Below are positions 24,764 through 33,572 of a DNA stretch of 43,622 nucleotides, one piece after another. Below the pieces are notes generated by a model that worked only from the letters and a program-made list of their open reading frames with translations, ran no database searches and was not told the origin of the DNA. The translations under genes and the position numbers were made by a program. Source of the DNA: Acidobacteriaceae bacterium (GTDB lineage Bacteria; Acidobacteriota; Terriglobia; Terriglobales; Acidobacteriaceae); assembly GCA_030040425.1 (NCBI GenBank), contig JASHTS010000146.1, positions 1 through 43,622 of the forward strand. The letters run 5' to 3'. The stretch's first letter is position 1. The number at the start of each line of letters is the position of its first letter.

Positions 24764-26731
24764 GTGACCCATTGCAACAAATTGCTGCTGGCGCTGCTGG
24801 CCGGATCCCCGATCGGAGCACTGATCGGATTCGGCCAGCTGCCGCCGGCCTCCAGCCTGGACTCTGTGCTTGCCGGCGCGCAGCATGCCCAGGCCTCAGG
24901 AGACTACGCGGCCGCCGCGAACGACTTGAAGCAGGCAGTGAGGTTGCAACCGGCCTTGCCACAGCTCTGGGCAAATCTCGGACTCATGCAGCACGAAACC
25001 GGAGATACTGCGGGAGCCATTGCAAGCTTTCAGCATGCACTTCGTCTCGAGCCTTCACTCTACGTTCCCAATCTCTTTCTGGGAATCGATTATGCGCACT
25101 CCGGCCGGGCGAAAGAGGCGGTTCCTTACCTGCTCACTGCGGAGAAGCTCAACAAATCGGATGCGCAGGCGCCGCTGGCGCTCGGACGGACCTATTTTGT
25201 GCTGGGTAAATTCTCTTCCGCCGCTCAGGCGCTCGTGCGCTCCACCACGCTCGATCCCAATCTCGGCCCTGCCTGGTTCACGCTGGGCATAGCCCGCCTC
25301 GATGAAGTGGAAGAAGAGGCGCGCATCATGTCGGAGGAAGGGAAGGACTCGCCATTCTCCGGCGCACTCTACGCCGATTCACTGGCTAAGCAGGGGCGAT
25401 TCGGCGAGTCCGCAAGTCTCTACAAAACTCTTCTCGATGCAAATCCACAGCCGCCATGCATTCGCTCGAAGTACGGGTTCGCGCTTCTGCGGGGACACGA
25501 CGAAGCCGGCGCCGTCTCTGCCTTTGCTCAAGAAAGAGCTGCGCACCCGGAATGCGGCCTCGCTCTCCTCGGCCAGGCGCGCATCGACCTTGACAGTGGC
25601 AACACCGGTCAGTCCGCCGCCGTGACTCGTGAGTTGTGGGAGCGCGACCATGGGTTCTTCAGGACGAATGTCGGCGTGCTCCTGGAAGGCCTGCCCGGCG
25701 AGAAAGCCGGATCGATCGCCGCGTCGCTTGTTGAAGACCAAGCCTTGTCTTCCGATCTGCGCGGCGCCCTGGCAACGGCCTTCAATCTCTCCGGCCCTGA
25801 GAACGGATCTTCCGGCGTTGCAGAAGAGAGTTCTCCGTCTTCGCAACCTGATCGGTCTGCCGATTCAGGCAATGCGGCGTCTCAGGACTACGCCGCTGGG
25901 CATTTCGCGCTGTGCGAACAGCGGCTGGCGTCGAGCCCCGTACCGCTGAATGCTGAGAAGCTTCATCTGCTCGCCACCTGCGCCTTTTTCACCGGCGACA
26001 ATCAGCGCGCTTTTGAGGCTGCCTCCGCGCTGAGGGCGATGGAGCCTCAGGCCGTCGAAGCGCTTTACTGGTCCATCCAGGCAGAGGAACGGCTTGCCTT
26101 CGCGGCGCTGGCGCGCTTCCAGCAGTTGGATCCTGACTCGGCGAAGAATCACGTGCTTCTCGGCGACATCGATCATCAGCTCGAGCGCGACGACGATGCG
26201 CAAGCGGAATACCTCAAAGCGCTTTCCCTCGCCCCCGGCGATGCGGGAGCGATGGTCGGCTTGGCGACGGTCTACCTGAGCAACAACAACGAGAAAGGCG
26301 CGATAGAGATTGCGCAGGCGGCGCTCTTGCGCTCGCCGGACGATCCGGAGCTGAATCTCATCGTCGCTGAGGCGCTCATCGCGCAACACCGGTACGCCGA
26401 ATCGCAGCCCTATTTGAACAAAAGCCTGCACGTCAAGCCGCAAATGCTGCCGCACGTTCATGCGTTGATGGGCAAAGCGTATGCCGGAATGGGCCAGACC
26501 CAGCAGGCGATCGAACAGCTCAAGTTGGGCGCTCCCAGCGACGCGGATGGTTCGGTGCAGTATCTGCTCTCCCGTCTCTACCGCCAGATCGGAGATACCA
26601 AGGACGCCAAAGAAGCGCTCAACCGCATGATGGAGATCAAAGAAAAGCGCGAGACGCGCGGCTTCAAGCGGGTCCAGGATCCGGACCTGTCGCCGCTGGA
26701 ATCCTCGGTCAACCGGGCCCCTCCGACTTAA
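24764..26731 (+). CDS. Large TPR protein paired with TonB receptor B
   Basis: 655 residues from a GTG start with no clear ribosome site, 8 bases after the receptor stop, so translational reinitiation is likely. A short hydrophobic N-terminus (NKLLLALLAGSPIGALIGF) suggests export. Many TPR units follow (AQASGDYAAAANDLKQAVRLQP, WANLGLMQHETGD, ALYADSLAKQGRFGES, later AMVGLATVYLSNNNEKGAIEIA and VQYLLSRLYRQIGDTKDAKEAL). A Ser/Gly-rich break lies near residues 345-365 and may separate two TPR blocks. The same receptor-then-TPR order recurs at 33754-38287, so the TPR protein is probably a periplasmic partner of the receptor or enzyme (inference). Confidence 0.85.
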   Translation: MTHCNKLLLALLAGSPIGALIGFGQLPPASSLDSVLAGAQHAQASGDYAAAANDLKQAVRLQPALPQLWANLGLMQHETGDTAGAIASFQHALRLEPSLYVPNLFLGIDYAHSGRAKEAVPYLLTAEKLNKSDAQAPLALGRTYFVLGKFSSAAQALVRSTTLDPNLGPAWFTLGIARLDEVEEEARIMSEEGKDSPFSGALYADSLAKQGRFGESASLYKTLLDANPQPPCIRSKYGFALLRGHDEAGAVSAFAQERAAHPECGLALLGQARIDLDSGNTGQSAAVTRELWERDHGFFRTNVGVLLEGLPGEKAGSIAASLVEDQALSSDLRGALATAFNLSGPENGSSGVAEESSPSSQPDRSADSGNAASQDYAAGHFALCEQRLASSPVPLNAEKLHLLATCAFFTGDNQRAFEAASALRAMEPQAVEALYWSIQAEERLAFAALARFQQLDPDSAKNHVLLGDIDHQLERDDDAQAEYLKALSLAPGDAGAMVGLATVYLSNNNEKGAIEIAQAALLRSPDDPELNLIVAEALIAQHRYAESQPYLNKSLHVKPQMLPHVHALMGKAYAGMGQTQQAIEQLKLGAPSDADGSVQYLLSRLYRQIGDTKDAKEALNRMMEIKEKRETRGFKRVQDPDLSPLESSVNRAPPT

Positions 26732-26800
26732 CCCAACAAAGACCACTTTAGAACCCCTTGGCTACACCGCGGGGAGATGCTCTCTTTTTGAGGAGTCATC

Positions 26801-29323
26801 ATGCGCTCGAAAGGGCTCTTTATAGCAGTAATTTTCGGTTTACTTTTCTCGGCCGCGGCATGGGCTCAACCGGAATCGGCAGCTTCGAGTTCTTCGGTTT
26901 CGTACCTGCAGAACGGAATCGAAGCACAGCATGGTTCGTTGCACGAGCGCATCACGGCTCTCCGCGACGATGTGCTCCGCATTCGCATCTGGCGGGGAGA
27001 CACTCCTCCCGAGGATGCGTCCTGGGCAGTTCTTCCCGAAGCGCGCCATGCATCCGCGCCTGTGATGAAAGAGGAGGCAGGAGAGCAGCCCGGATTCCAC
27101 ACCGGCGCGTTGTCCTTGACGCTCGACCGGCAGACGCTCGAAATCGCGATTCGTGACAAGACGGGTGAGATTCTTCTTCAGGATGCCCGGCCCATTCGCT
27201 ATGACGGCGATGCATTCCGTATTTACAAGGTCATGCCCATCGACGAGCATTATTTCGGATTGGGCGACAAAACCGGCCCGCTGGACCGGCGCAACGAGGC
27301 CTTTACGTTGTGGAACACCGATGCCTACCGGTTCCAGGAATCAACCGATCCCCTCTACAAGAGCATTCCTTACTTCATGACCTATCGCGCGGGACGAGCG
27401 GCCGGTGTGCTGCTCGACAACACCTGGCGCTCGAGCTTCGATTTCGGCAAGGAATCTCCGGTGGAGTACTCCTTCGGGGCAATTGCCGGACCGGTCGACT
27501 ACTATTTCTTCTACGGTCCCGATCCAAAGCGCGTGGTGGAAACGTATGCATGGCTCACCGGAAAATCGCCGCTGCCGCCGCTCTGGTCGTTCGGCTTTCA
27601 GCAATCCCGTTACAGCTACGCTCCCCAGTCACGGGTGCTTGAAGTGGCGAAACGCTTGCGCACTGACCGTATTCCTGCCGACGCCATCTATCTCGATATC
27701 GACTTTCAGGAGAAGAACCGGCCTTTCACAGTCGATCGATCGGCCTTCCCTGATCTGCCGGGAATGATCGCCCAACTGAAAGCCGAGAATTTTCATCTGG
27801 TGATGATTACGGATCTGCACATCGCCGATCTCCACGAGCCCACCTATCCTCCGTACGACACGGGAGTCGCGGGCGACAACTTTGTCAAGAACCCCGATGG
27901 GTCGATCTATTCAGGTATTGTTTGGCCCGGCCGCAGCCTGTTTCCCGACTTCACGCGTCAGGAAACGCGAAAGTGGTGGGGAACTCTTTTTCGCGATTTT
28001 GTCCGCGACGGCGCCGATGGTTTTTGGAACGACATGAATGAGCCGTCGATTTTCAACACACCCACCTCCACCATGCCGCTGAACGTGGTGCACCGCATCG
28101 ACGAGCCGGGCTTTGCCTCACGCGACGCGACACACGCCGAGATTCACAACGTCTACGGCATGGAAAATTCGCGCGCCACTTACGAGGGATTGCTCGCCCT
28201 CAACCCCGGCAGCCGCCCGTTTGTTCTTACCCGGGCCACCTATGCGGGCGGACAACGATATGCCGTGACCTGGACCGGCGACAACAGCAGCAGCTGGAAT
28301 CATCTCCGCATGACCACGCCCATGCTCGAAAATCTGGGACTCAGCGGCTTTGCGTTCAGCGGCGCCGATGTGGGCGGGTTCGCCGGCACGCCTTCGCCGG
28401 AGTTGCTTACCCGGTGGCTGGAATTGGCTGCGTTCCAGCCCATCGATCGCGACCATACCGAGAAAGGCACCGGGGATCAGGAACCATGGGTCGGAGGGCC
28501 GGAGCAGGAGAGCATTCGCCGGCATTTTATCGAGACCCGTTACGAGTTGATGCCGTATATCTACACGCTCGCTGAAGAAGCATCGCGCACCGGCCTGCCG
28601 CTCGTCCGGCCGCTTTTCCTGGAATTTCCCCATGCCGCGGCGGATGGTCATCCCATGGACCTCGATTCGGGAGCCGGAGCCGAGTTTCTGCTCGGGCCCG
28701 ATCTGCTCATCGCGCCCCAGCCGTATCCCGACGAGATCGACAACTATCAGGTCGAGCTTCCAACCTCCGGTTGGTACGATTTCTGGACCGGCGAGCGCGT
28801 CGATTCTCATCTTCTGCCGCAACCGGTCACGGCCGCTCTCGATCCGGAACAGACAAGTGACCCGAAACAACCGTATGCCGTTCAGGTGGTCCCGCACCTC
28901 GATCGCCTGCCCGTCTTCGTTCGCGCCGGATCGATCGTTCCCATGGCGCCCCTTGTCGAAAGCACCGGCGAAACACCCCCAGGCCCGCTCACTCTGCGCG
29001 TTTATGTCGGAGATTCTTGCGCAGGCAGTCTCTACCAGGACGACGGCAAGAGCTTTGCCTATAAGCATGGCGCGTATCTGCGGATGAATTTCAGTTGCCG
29101 GCTCACCAAGGAAGGCCTGCAACTTAAGCTCGGCCCGCACCAAGGCTCGTATTCCGCATGGTGGAAGGAGATCCACGCGGAAGTCTACGGATTCGCCCCG
29201 CGCGACGGTGCAATTGTCTCCATCGACTCGAAACAAACTTCAATCAGGGTCGATCGGGGAGAAAACCGCGCCGGCTTTGTCATTCCCGACGACGGCAACG
29301 GCGCCGAGGTGGAAATTCGCTAG
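26801..29323 (+). CDS. Exported GH31 alpha-glucosidase
   Basis: 840 residues with a signal peptide (LFIAVIFGLLFSAAAWAQ). The N-terminal beta domain includes the GH31 motif YFGLGDKTGPLDRR and FTLWNTDAYRF. The catalytic barrel has PPLWSFGFQQSRYSY, IPADAIYLDIDF, nucleophile Asp411 in GFWNDMNEPSIF and acid/base Asp494 in TWTGDNSSSW, then FSGADVGGF. Proximal and distal beta-sandwich C-domains follow (DLLIAPQPYPDEID, VFVRAGSIVPMAPL). GH31 releases alpha-glucose, or sometimes alpha-xylose, with retention; the MNEP motif and overall layout fit alpha-glucosidase best. GAGGAG lies about 8 bases before ATG 26801. It is 69 bases after the TPR gene and probably in the same operon as receptor B. Confidence 0.95.
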   Translation: MRSKGLFIAVIFGLLFSAAAWAQPESAASSSSVSYLQNGIEAQHGSLHERITALRDDVLRIRIWRGDTPPEDASWAVLPEARHASAPVMKEEAGEQPGFHTGALSLTLDRQTLEIAIRDKTGEILLQDARPIRYDGDAFRIYKVMPIDEHYFGLGDKTGPLDRRNEAFTLWNTDAYRFQESTDPLYKSIPYFMTYRAGRAAGVLLDNTWRSSFDFGKESPVEYSFGAIAGPVDYYFFYGPDPKRVVETYAWLTGKSPLPPLWSFGFQQSRYSYAPQSRVLEVAKRLRTDRIPADAIYLDIDFQEKNRPFTVDRSAFPDLPGMIAQLKAENFHLVMITDLHIADLHEPTYPPYDTGVAGDNFVKNPDGSIYSGIVWPGRSLFPDFTRQETRKWWGTLFRDFVRDGADGFWNDMNEPSIFNTPTSTMPLNVVHRIDEPGFASRDATHAEIHNVYGMENSRATYEGLLALNPGSRPFVLTRATYAGGQRYAVTWTGDNSSSWNHLRMTTPMLENLGLSGFAFSGADVGGFAGTPSPELLTRWLELAAFQPIDRDHTEKGTGDQEPWVGGPEQESIRRHFIETRYELMPYIYTLAEEASRTGLPLVRPLFLEFPHAAADGHPMDLDSGAGAEFLLGPDLLIAPQPYPDEIDNYQVELPTSGWYDFWTGERVDSHLLPQPVTAALDPEQTSDPKQPYAVQVVPHLDRLPVFVRAGSIVPMAPLVESTGETPPGPLTLRVYVGDSCAGSLYQDDGKSFAYKHGAYLRMNFSCRLTKEGLQLKLGPHQGSYSAWWKEIHAEVYGFAPRDGAIVSIDSKQTSIRVDRGENRAGFVIPDDGNGAEVEIR

Positions 29324-29370
29324 ACGCATCTCCGGTTTTGTCGCCGCCGCCCGCGCGGCTCTACCGACGT

Positions 29371-29388
29371 CGGAGCGGTTGTGCTCCG
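29371..29388. terminator. Hairpin between convergent GH31 and response-regulator genes
   Basis: CGGAGC-GGTTGT-GCTCCG forms a 6-bp stem with a 6-base loop in the 126-bp gap between two converging operons. There is no T-run on either side, so termination is only suggested by position. Confidence 0.3.
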
Positions 29389-29449
29389 CCGCCTGGCTGG
29401 AAGCATCATTCTGGCGCGCGACAACTGCGGGAAAGGGCGTCGCGGGAGG

Positions 29450-30271
29450 TCAGGTCCTCACATCGCTTTCATTAGCAGGTCTTGTACGGCGCATGGCAAG
29501 CGATGCCGCCGTACGATTCAATTCAAAGCCATATTCTCTTACCACGCGCATGACGGCCGTGCGCGTCTCGTCCGTGTGATTGCCCTTGTTATGAAGAACG
29601 CGGGAGACGGTGGAGATGGAGACTCCCGCCTTGCGCGCGACCTCTTCAATCGTGATCTTCGCGCCGGAAGAGTGGTGCGTCATATCGGACGGCGCTTCGT
29701 CGATCAGTTGCTCGAGAATGCCGTCAAATCGTTCCCATACCGTCTTTCTCTTGATGTGCAGACGCTCGGCAATCTCGCCATCGTTGGCCCCGCTCGCCAG
29801 CAGATCCAGCAGTTGTATATCGGAAGCGGAAAGACCCGCTCGCGGCGTGCACTCGACGAAACGAGACGCGATATAGGGCGGCAGGTAGCGCTGGCCGTCC
29901 ATGGCCGAATGAATTGCCTCCAGCATCTCCTCATCGGAACTCACCTTGAGAAGATAGCCGTCGGCGCCGGCGAGGATGGTTTGATAGATATCTTCGTCGG
30001 TTTCAAAAGTTGTCAGAATGATGACCTTCGGCGGAGCGTCCAATTTCTTCACGGCGCGCAGCGTTTCCAGCCCGCTCATCTCCGGCATGCGAAGATCGAG
30101 CAGTACGACGTCGACAGGAGATATCTGAATGGCCGCCAGAGCCGCAGCGCCGCCGGCTACGCTTCCGGCCACTGCAAGCTCCGGAAAAGAACTGAGCATG
30201 CTTGACAGCCCCGCCCGCACCACCGGGTGATCGTCGACAATCAAGACGCGAATCTCTTTCGACTTAGCCAT
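29450..30271 (-). CDS. Response regulator fused to a LacI-type DNA-binding domain
   Basis: 273 residues from ATG 30271. Receiver about 6-125: RVLIVDDHPVVRAG (Asp13/14), phospho-acceptor Asp59 in VVLLDLRMPEM, ILTTF, and Lys109 in GYLLKVS, of the NarL type. A GerE-like helix-turn-helix (about 147-193) is recognisable but altered (DGEIAERLHIKRKTVWERF). Residues about 205-260 are a full LacI domain: ITIEEVARKAGVSISTVSRV, then TRTAVMRVVREYGFELN and the hinge-helix pattern NRTAASLAM. The chain ends 13 residues later, so the LacI sugar-binding core is absent. It overlaps the kinase stop by 8 bases. Predicted targets are the palindromes at 33511-33679. This is an unusual architecture; the domain calls are firm, the function is inferred. 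Confidence 0.93.
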   Translation of the reverse strand: MAKSKEIRVLIVDDHPVVRAGLSSMLSSFPELAVAGSVAGGAAALAAIQISPVDVVLLDLRMPEMSGLETLRAVKKLDAPPKVIILTTFETDEDIYQTILAGADGYLLKVSSDEEMLEAIHSAMDGQRYLPPYIASRFVECTPRAGLSASDIQLLDLLASGANDGEIAERLHIKRKTVWERFDGILEQLIDEAPSDMTHHSSGAKITIEEVARKAGVSISTVSRVLHNKGNHTDETRTAVMRVVREYGFELNRTAASLAMRRTRPANESDVRT

Positions 30272-32417
30272 CGCCGTTCGATCTTTTGTGCCCGTTCTGA
30301 TTAATATACGACAGAGAAAACAGCCAGAACGGTTCTGTCTTGCAGGCGGCAGCCACCGTGATCCGGGCGCCCGTCCCGTTGCTCTCCACGCGTAACTTCG
30401 CGCGAATACTGTCAGCTCGGCGTCGCATGCCGATGAGCCCGAATCCTTCCCCATCCTGGTCGACGGGAAAGCCGCGCCCATCGTCTTCCACCACCATGAC
30501 CAACTGCGACCGCTGGTAGTCGATGTTGAGTTTCAAACGTTGCGCGTGGCTGTGCTGAACCGCGTTGGCAATCGCCTCCTGTCCGATGCGAAAGAATGCA
30601 TCCGCAATGCGGACCGGCAGATGCCGGGGCTGCCCGGCGATCTCAGCCTTGAATTGCATCGGGCTTCCCGCCGTCATACGATTTCCCACCTGAGTCAGGG
30701 CGTCAGCCAAACCCTGTTTGTCCAGAATCTCCGGCCGCAGCGAAGTGAGGCTGCGCCGGGCTTCGTCGTGGCTATGACGCACCAACTCGCAGGCTTCCTG
30801 CAACTCCTCCTTGAGTTTTGCCGCATCCACCTTCTGCTGGTCGCGCAGCGTACGGTTGCGTATGGCACGGAGTTTGAATTCCAACCCGGCAAAGCTTTGC
30901 GCCAGGGTGTCGTGCATCTCTTGCGCCAGCCGCTCTCGCTCGCCCAGGACGGCGGCGCGGCGCCGCTCGTCGGCATGACTGTAGAGAAGATGCATGAGAA
31001 AGCCAAGCGCGAGCATTCCCACGGCCATGAGTGCCAGATGTTCAGCCGTCCACCACGGCGGGCCCGAGAGCACTTCCAGATCGTCGGGCGATCGCACGAT
31101 GAGCGCAAAGGGCAGCTTGTTGTCTGTATAGGCAGTTCCGACCAGGCAGATTCCGCGCATGCGGAGCACGCTGCCATTTTTCAACCGGGAAAACCGGATG
31201 GCCGTCTCGCGGGAATTTGAGATCGCATAAAACTCCTGTTGTCCGCCGCTGAGATCGAGCCTCACCACCGGGTCCCCGGTCCGCGACTCCGATTCGAGCC
31301 TGCCTTCCAGTTCCACAAACATGCCGTCATAGCGCCCCATGGCGGCCTGAAGCGGAGTGATGGAGAGAGCTGGGGCCGGCACTACGCCGGCGATGCTCTG
31401 CTCTGAGGCGTTTTCAATGCGCAGGCTTAACCCGTCGAGATGCGCCTCGCCGGCCACCTCCACTTCATCGCCCAGTTTCAATGAAGTGTCCTGGGCGAAT
31501 AATACCTCCGCTCCGGAAGTCGCATCCTGGATGTAGACATGGGGCGAGGTGAGCGTCACCGTGCCGCTTACGCTCACGTGGACGGGCCGGGAAACGGCCA
31601 GCAGGCGAATGCTGCCGATGGGTAGAACCTCTGCATCGGATTTCGTTGAGTTCATCAACAATTCGGCATTGCGGTCGATGCCGTAGGTCCGCGGACTGGG
31701 CCCCTGGCTGGTGGGATAGAGAGAAGTCGGCGTCGGCGATCGCGGCGCGGAGGCAAGTTCTCCCAGATCTTTCAGCCGATGTACGGTCACGTTGCGCCAG
31801 ATGCCGCCGGAACCGACGGCGCGGACGCCGATCTTTCCGGAGCGCGGACATCCGGGATCATAGACCGAGACGTGCGTCCGGTCGCCCGTGTCCAAAGCTG
31901 TGGCCGTTGCCTCGATGTTGCAGCCAATGGCGGAGAGAGTGAGACGATACCAGCGGTTGAGGTCGACACCCCCCGGCATGCGAACCGGCGGAAACTCGAG
32001 CCAACCGTATTCGGCGCGCCCCACTACCAGGGATTGGTCGTCCATGCGCAGGCCGGCATAGTAACCGTTGTAGGAGTCCACGCCCTCGTCGGGGTCGGTT
32101 GCGCGAATGATGAGGCCGGCATCGCCTCGCCCCAGCAGTTGAACCTCTGCTTCCGCCTCGTAATCGGTCCAAAACGGCGACCCGGTGATGAGCTTGGCGC
32201 CCCGCTCATCGGAATCGTCGCGCAGGGCGCCATCCACGATACTCCACGTTCCGCCAAACTCCTGCCATTCGCTGAGCCTTCCCTTGGCGAACTGATCGTG
32301 ATAGGGGAGTCCGCGCACAGGGCTGCGCTGATAAACAAGCGCGGCGACTCCGAGCCCAAGCAGACCGAGCGCCGAAAGCGCGATGGCCTTGATCGCGATG
32401 GATCGCCGCGCCCGCAT
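30264..32417 (-). CDS. Histidine kinase with lectin-like extracytoplasmic domain
   Basis: 717 residues from ATG 32417, which overlaps the previous stop as TGATG and has GGAG 8 bases upstream; an in-frame ATG at 32438 is less likely. TM1 is about 6-28. The extracytoplasmic part begins with a jelly-roll-like domain of the DUF1080/concanavalin-like type (about 38-205: GRLSEWQEFGGTWSIVDGAL, GDAGLIIRATDPDEGVDSYN, VDLNRWYRLTLSAIGCNI), then two OB-like beta repeats (about 265-455). TM2 is about 462-485. The HisKA_3 box RERLAQEMHDTLAQSFAGLEF carries His502, and HATPase motifs are QEAIANAVQHSHA, VEDDGRGFP and GFGLIGMRRRAD. It probably reads the upstream sugar-binding lipoprotein or a polysaccharide fragment directly and phosphorylates the LacI-fused regulator. 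Confidence 0.92.
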   Translation of the reverse strand: MRARRSIAIKAIALSALGLLGLGVAALVYQRSPVRGLPYHDQFAKGRLSEWQEFGGTWSIVDGALRDDSDERGAKLITGSPFWTDYEAEAEVQLLGRGDAGLIIRATDPDEGVDSYNGYYAGLRMDDQSLVVGRAEYGWLEFPPVRMPGGVDLNRWYRLTLSAIGCNIEATATALDTGDRTHVSVYDPGCPRSGKIGVRAVGSGGIWRNVTVHRLKDLGELASAPRSPTPTSLYPTSQGPSPRTYGIDRNAELLMNSTKSDAEVLPIGSIRLLAVSRPVHVSVSGTVTLTSPHVYIQDATSGAEVLFAQDTSLKLGDEVEVAGEAHLDGLSLRIENASEQSIAGVVPAPALSITPLQAAMGRYDGMFVELEGRLESESRTGDPVVRLDLSGGQQEFYAISNSRETAIRFSRLKNGSVLRMRGICLVGTAYTDNKLPFALIVRSPDDLEVLSGPPWWTAEHLALMAVGMLALGFLMHLLYSHADERRRAAVLGERERLAQEMHDTLAQSFAGLEFKLRAIRNRTLRDQQKVDAAKLKEELQEACELVRHSHDEARRSLTSLRPEILDKQGLADALTQVGNRMTAGSPMQFKAEIAGQPRHLPVRIADAFFRIGQEAIANAVQHSHAQRLKLNIDYQRSQLVMVVEDDGRGFPVDQDGEGFGLIGMRRRADSIRAKLRVESNGTGARITVAAACKTEPFWLFSLSYINQNGHKRSNGDG

Positions 32418-33403
32418 CACTGGAACTCCGCTCTCCAATCGTTGGCGATGAATGGTTTTGTCGCGGGGGCATCCACATTGGCCGCCGTGATCAGGTAGGG
32501 CGACAGCTTGATCACCTGGGGATTCCGGCTCTGCCCCTGAGTCAGAAGCTCCATGGCGCGGTATCCCATCTGATAGGTATCTTCGGCAACGAGGGAATCG
32601 ATCTGATGCAGGCGAACCGCGTTGGCGAGCTCGGCGCTCTGTTGCACGCCGACCACCTTCACCTGATCGGTAAGCCCGCGGCTCTTCAGGGCAAGGTACG
32701 CTCCAATGGTTCCTAAAGAGTCGAGCGAAAAGATGGCATTGATCTTGGGATGGGACAAAATCACCTGGCTTGCGATCAGCTCTGCATCGAAGTTGCTGCT
32801 CGCGCCGGTGCGGCGCTCCACGATCGCAATTTCCGGAAAGCGCTCTTCCAGCGAGGAGACGAAACTGCGCAGTATGGCCAGCGAGCTCAAAGATTGCGGA
32901 TCGATGCCGACCACAGCTACTTCGCCCTTTCCCTGCAATACCTCGCCGATTCGAAAAGCGGCCGTGCGACCGGCCATCGCATCGTCGTTCACAACGTAGG
33001 AAAGATTCCGCTGCGCCGGAAGCGAAAGAGAAGATCCGACGACCACGGTGGGAACACCCGCCGCCAGAGCCCGCTCCACGGGCACCATCAAGGCTCGCGG
33101 TTCATCCGGAGCCAGGATCAGTCCCTTGCATCGCGCGTTAATGGCGCGATCGACCATCTCGATCTGCAGTTGCACGTCGTCTTCGCGCGTGGGCGCATTC
33201 CACAGAATATCTACGCCTGCCTTGCGCGCGGCGAACGCGGCGCCCGCATGTTCCGCTTCCCAGAAGGTTGTAGAGGTTGTCCTGGGAATGACTGCGATGA
33301 CGTCGGACCTGCCGCCGCAGGCCCCAACCGCGAGCAGTCCGGGGCACAGGCACAACAGAGGAACCGGTTTCAAGAACGTTCTGAGGCGGAGCATAATCGG
33401 CAT
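32417..33403 (-). CDS. Sugar-binding lipoprotein, type I periplasmic binding protein
   Basis: 328 residues. The signal peptide ends in a lipobox-like LLAVGAC with Cys29 as the likely lipidated residue. The mature protein is a type I periplasmic binding protein (RbsB/Peripla_BP_4): DVIAVIPRTTSTTFWEAEHAG, LQIEMVDRAINARCKGLILAP, VPTVVVGSSL, KGEVAVVGIDPQSLSSLAILRSF, INAIFSLDSLGTIGAYLALKSRG and VKVVGVQQSAE. No ABC permease or ATPase genes are near, so it is unlikely to serve transport and more likely senses sugar for the kinase next to it. XylFII-LytS of clostridia is a known precedent for such coupling. This is also the fold that forms the LacI core, which the regulator of this operon lacks. The frame is open upstream to 33832, but ATG 33403 gives the signal peptide; ATG 33394 is an alternative. 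Confidence 0.9.
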   Translation of the reverse strand: MPIMLRLRTFLKPVPLLCLCPGLLAVGACGGRSDVIAVIPRTTSTTFWEAEHAGAAFAARKAGVDILWNAPTREDDVQLQIEMVDRAINARCKGLILAPDEPRALMVPVERALAAGVPTVVVGSSLSLPAQRNLSYVVNDDAMAGRTAAFRIGEVLQGKGEVAVVGIDPQSLSSLAILRSFVSSLEERFPEIAIVERRTGASSNFDAELIASQVILSHPKINAIFSLDSLGTIGAYLALKSRGLTDQVKVVGVQQSAELANAVRLHQIDSLVAEDTYQMGYRAMELLTQGQSRNPQVIKLSPYLITAANVDAPATKPFIANDWRAEFQ

Positions 33404-33464
33404 GCAATCGGAATCCCGAGGCGCCGAGGCGCCAAAGCTCGACCGAAATCGGCTTGAAAAATTC

Positions 33465-33506
33465 CCTTGACAAAAATAATTGGGCGAGAGTAGCTTCCTG
33501 TCAAGG
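33465..33506. promoter_or_regulatory. Facing TTGACA hexamers as an 8-bp inverted repeat
   Basis: CCTTGACA (33465-33472) and TGTCAAGG (33499-33506) are perfect inverted copies 26 bases apart. Each contains a consensus -35 hexamer, reading rightward and leftward. The leftward one would use an AT-rich -10 near 33474-33481, upstream of the binding-protein operon. The rightward one has only a weak TAGCTT near 33491. They could be overlapping face-to-face promoters or a regulator site. Confidence 0.45.
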
Positions 33507-33510
33507 TTAT

Positions 33511-33524
33511 TGGAAGCGCTTACA
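33511..33524. promoter_or_regulatory. LacI/GalR-type operator candidate O1
   Basis: TGGAAGCGCTTACA is a near-perfect palindrome (6 of 7 positions) with the central CG typical of LacI/GalR-family operators. It lies 107 bases from the binding-protein start and just downstream of the rightward TTGACA. Confidence 0.65.
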
Positions 33525-33536
33525 CAGGCGCAAACC

Positions 33537-33563
33537 AAAGGGCTTCTCGGGAAGCCCTTTTCT
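33537..33563 (+). terminator. Intrinsic-terminator-like hairpin inside the promoter region
   Basis: AAAGGGCTTC (33537-33546) pairs perfectly with GAAGCCCTTT (33551-33560) around the loop TCGG, followed by TCT, so the 3' side reads TTTTCT. A 10-bp stem with a T-rich 3' flank fits an intrinsic terminator for rightward transcripts. It sits between operators O1 and O2 and about 190 bases before the receptor start, so it may act as an attenuator or insulate the promoters. Confidence 0.65.
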
Positions 33564-33572
33564 AGCGCGGAC

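Noticed and set aside
26774..26789. GAGA-TGC-TCTC followed by five T as a terminator between TPR and GH31 genes
   Set aside because: Only a 4-bp stem, and the T-run leads directly into the GH31 ribosome site, so it is more likely leader sequence.
33416..33431. Tandem CCGAGGCG repeat before the binding-protein gene
   Set aside because: Two 8-base copies in GC-rich DNA are easily chance and have no visible partner sites.
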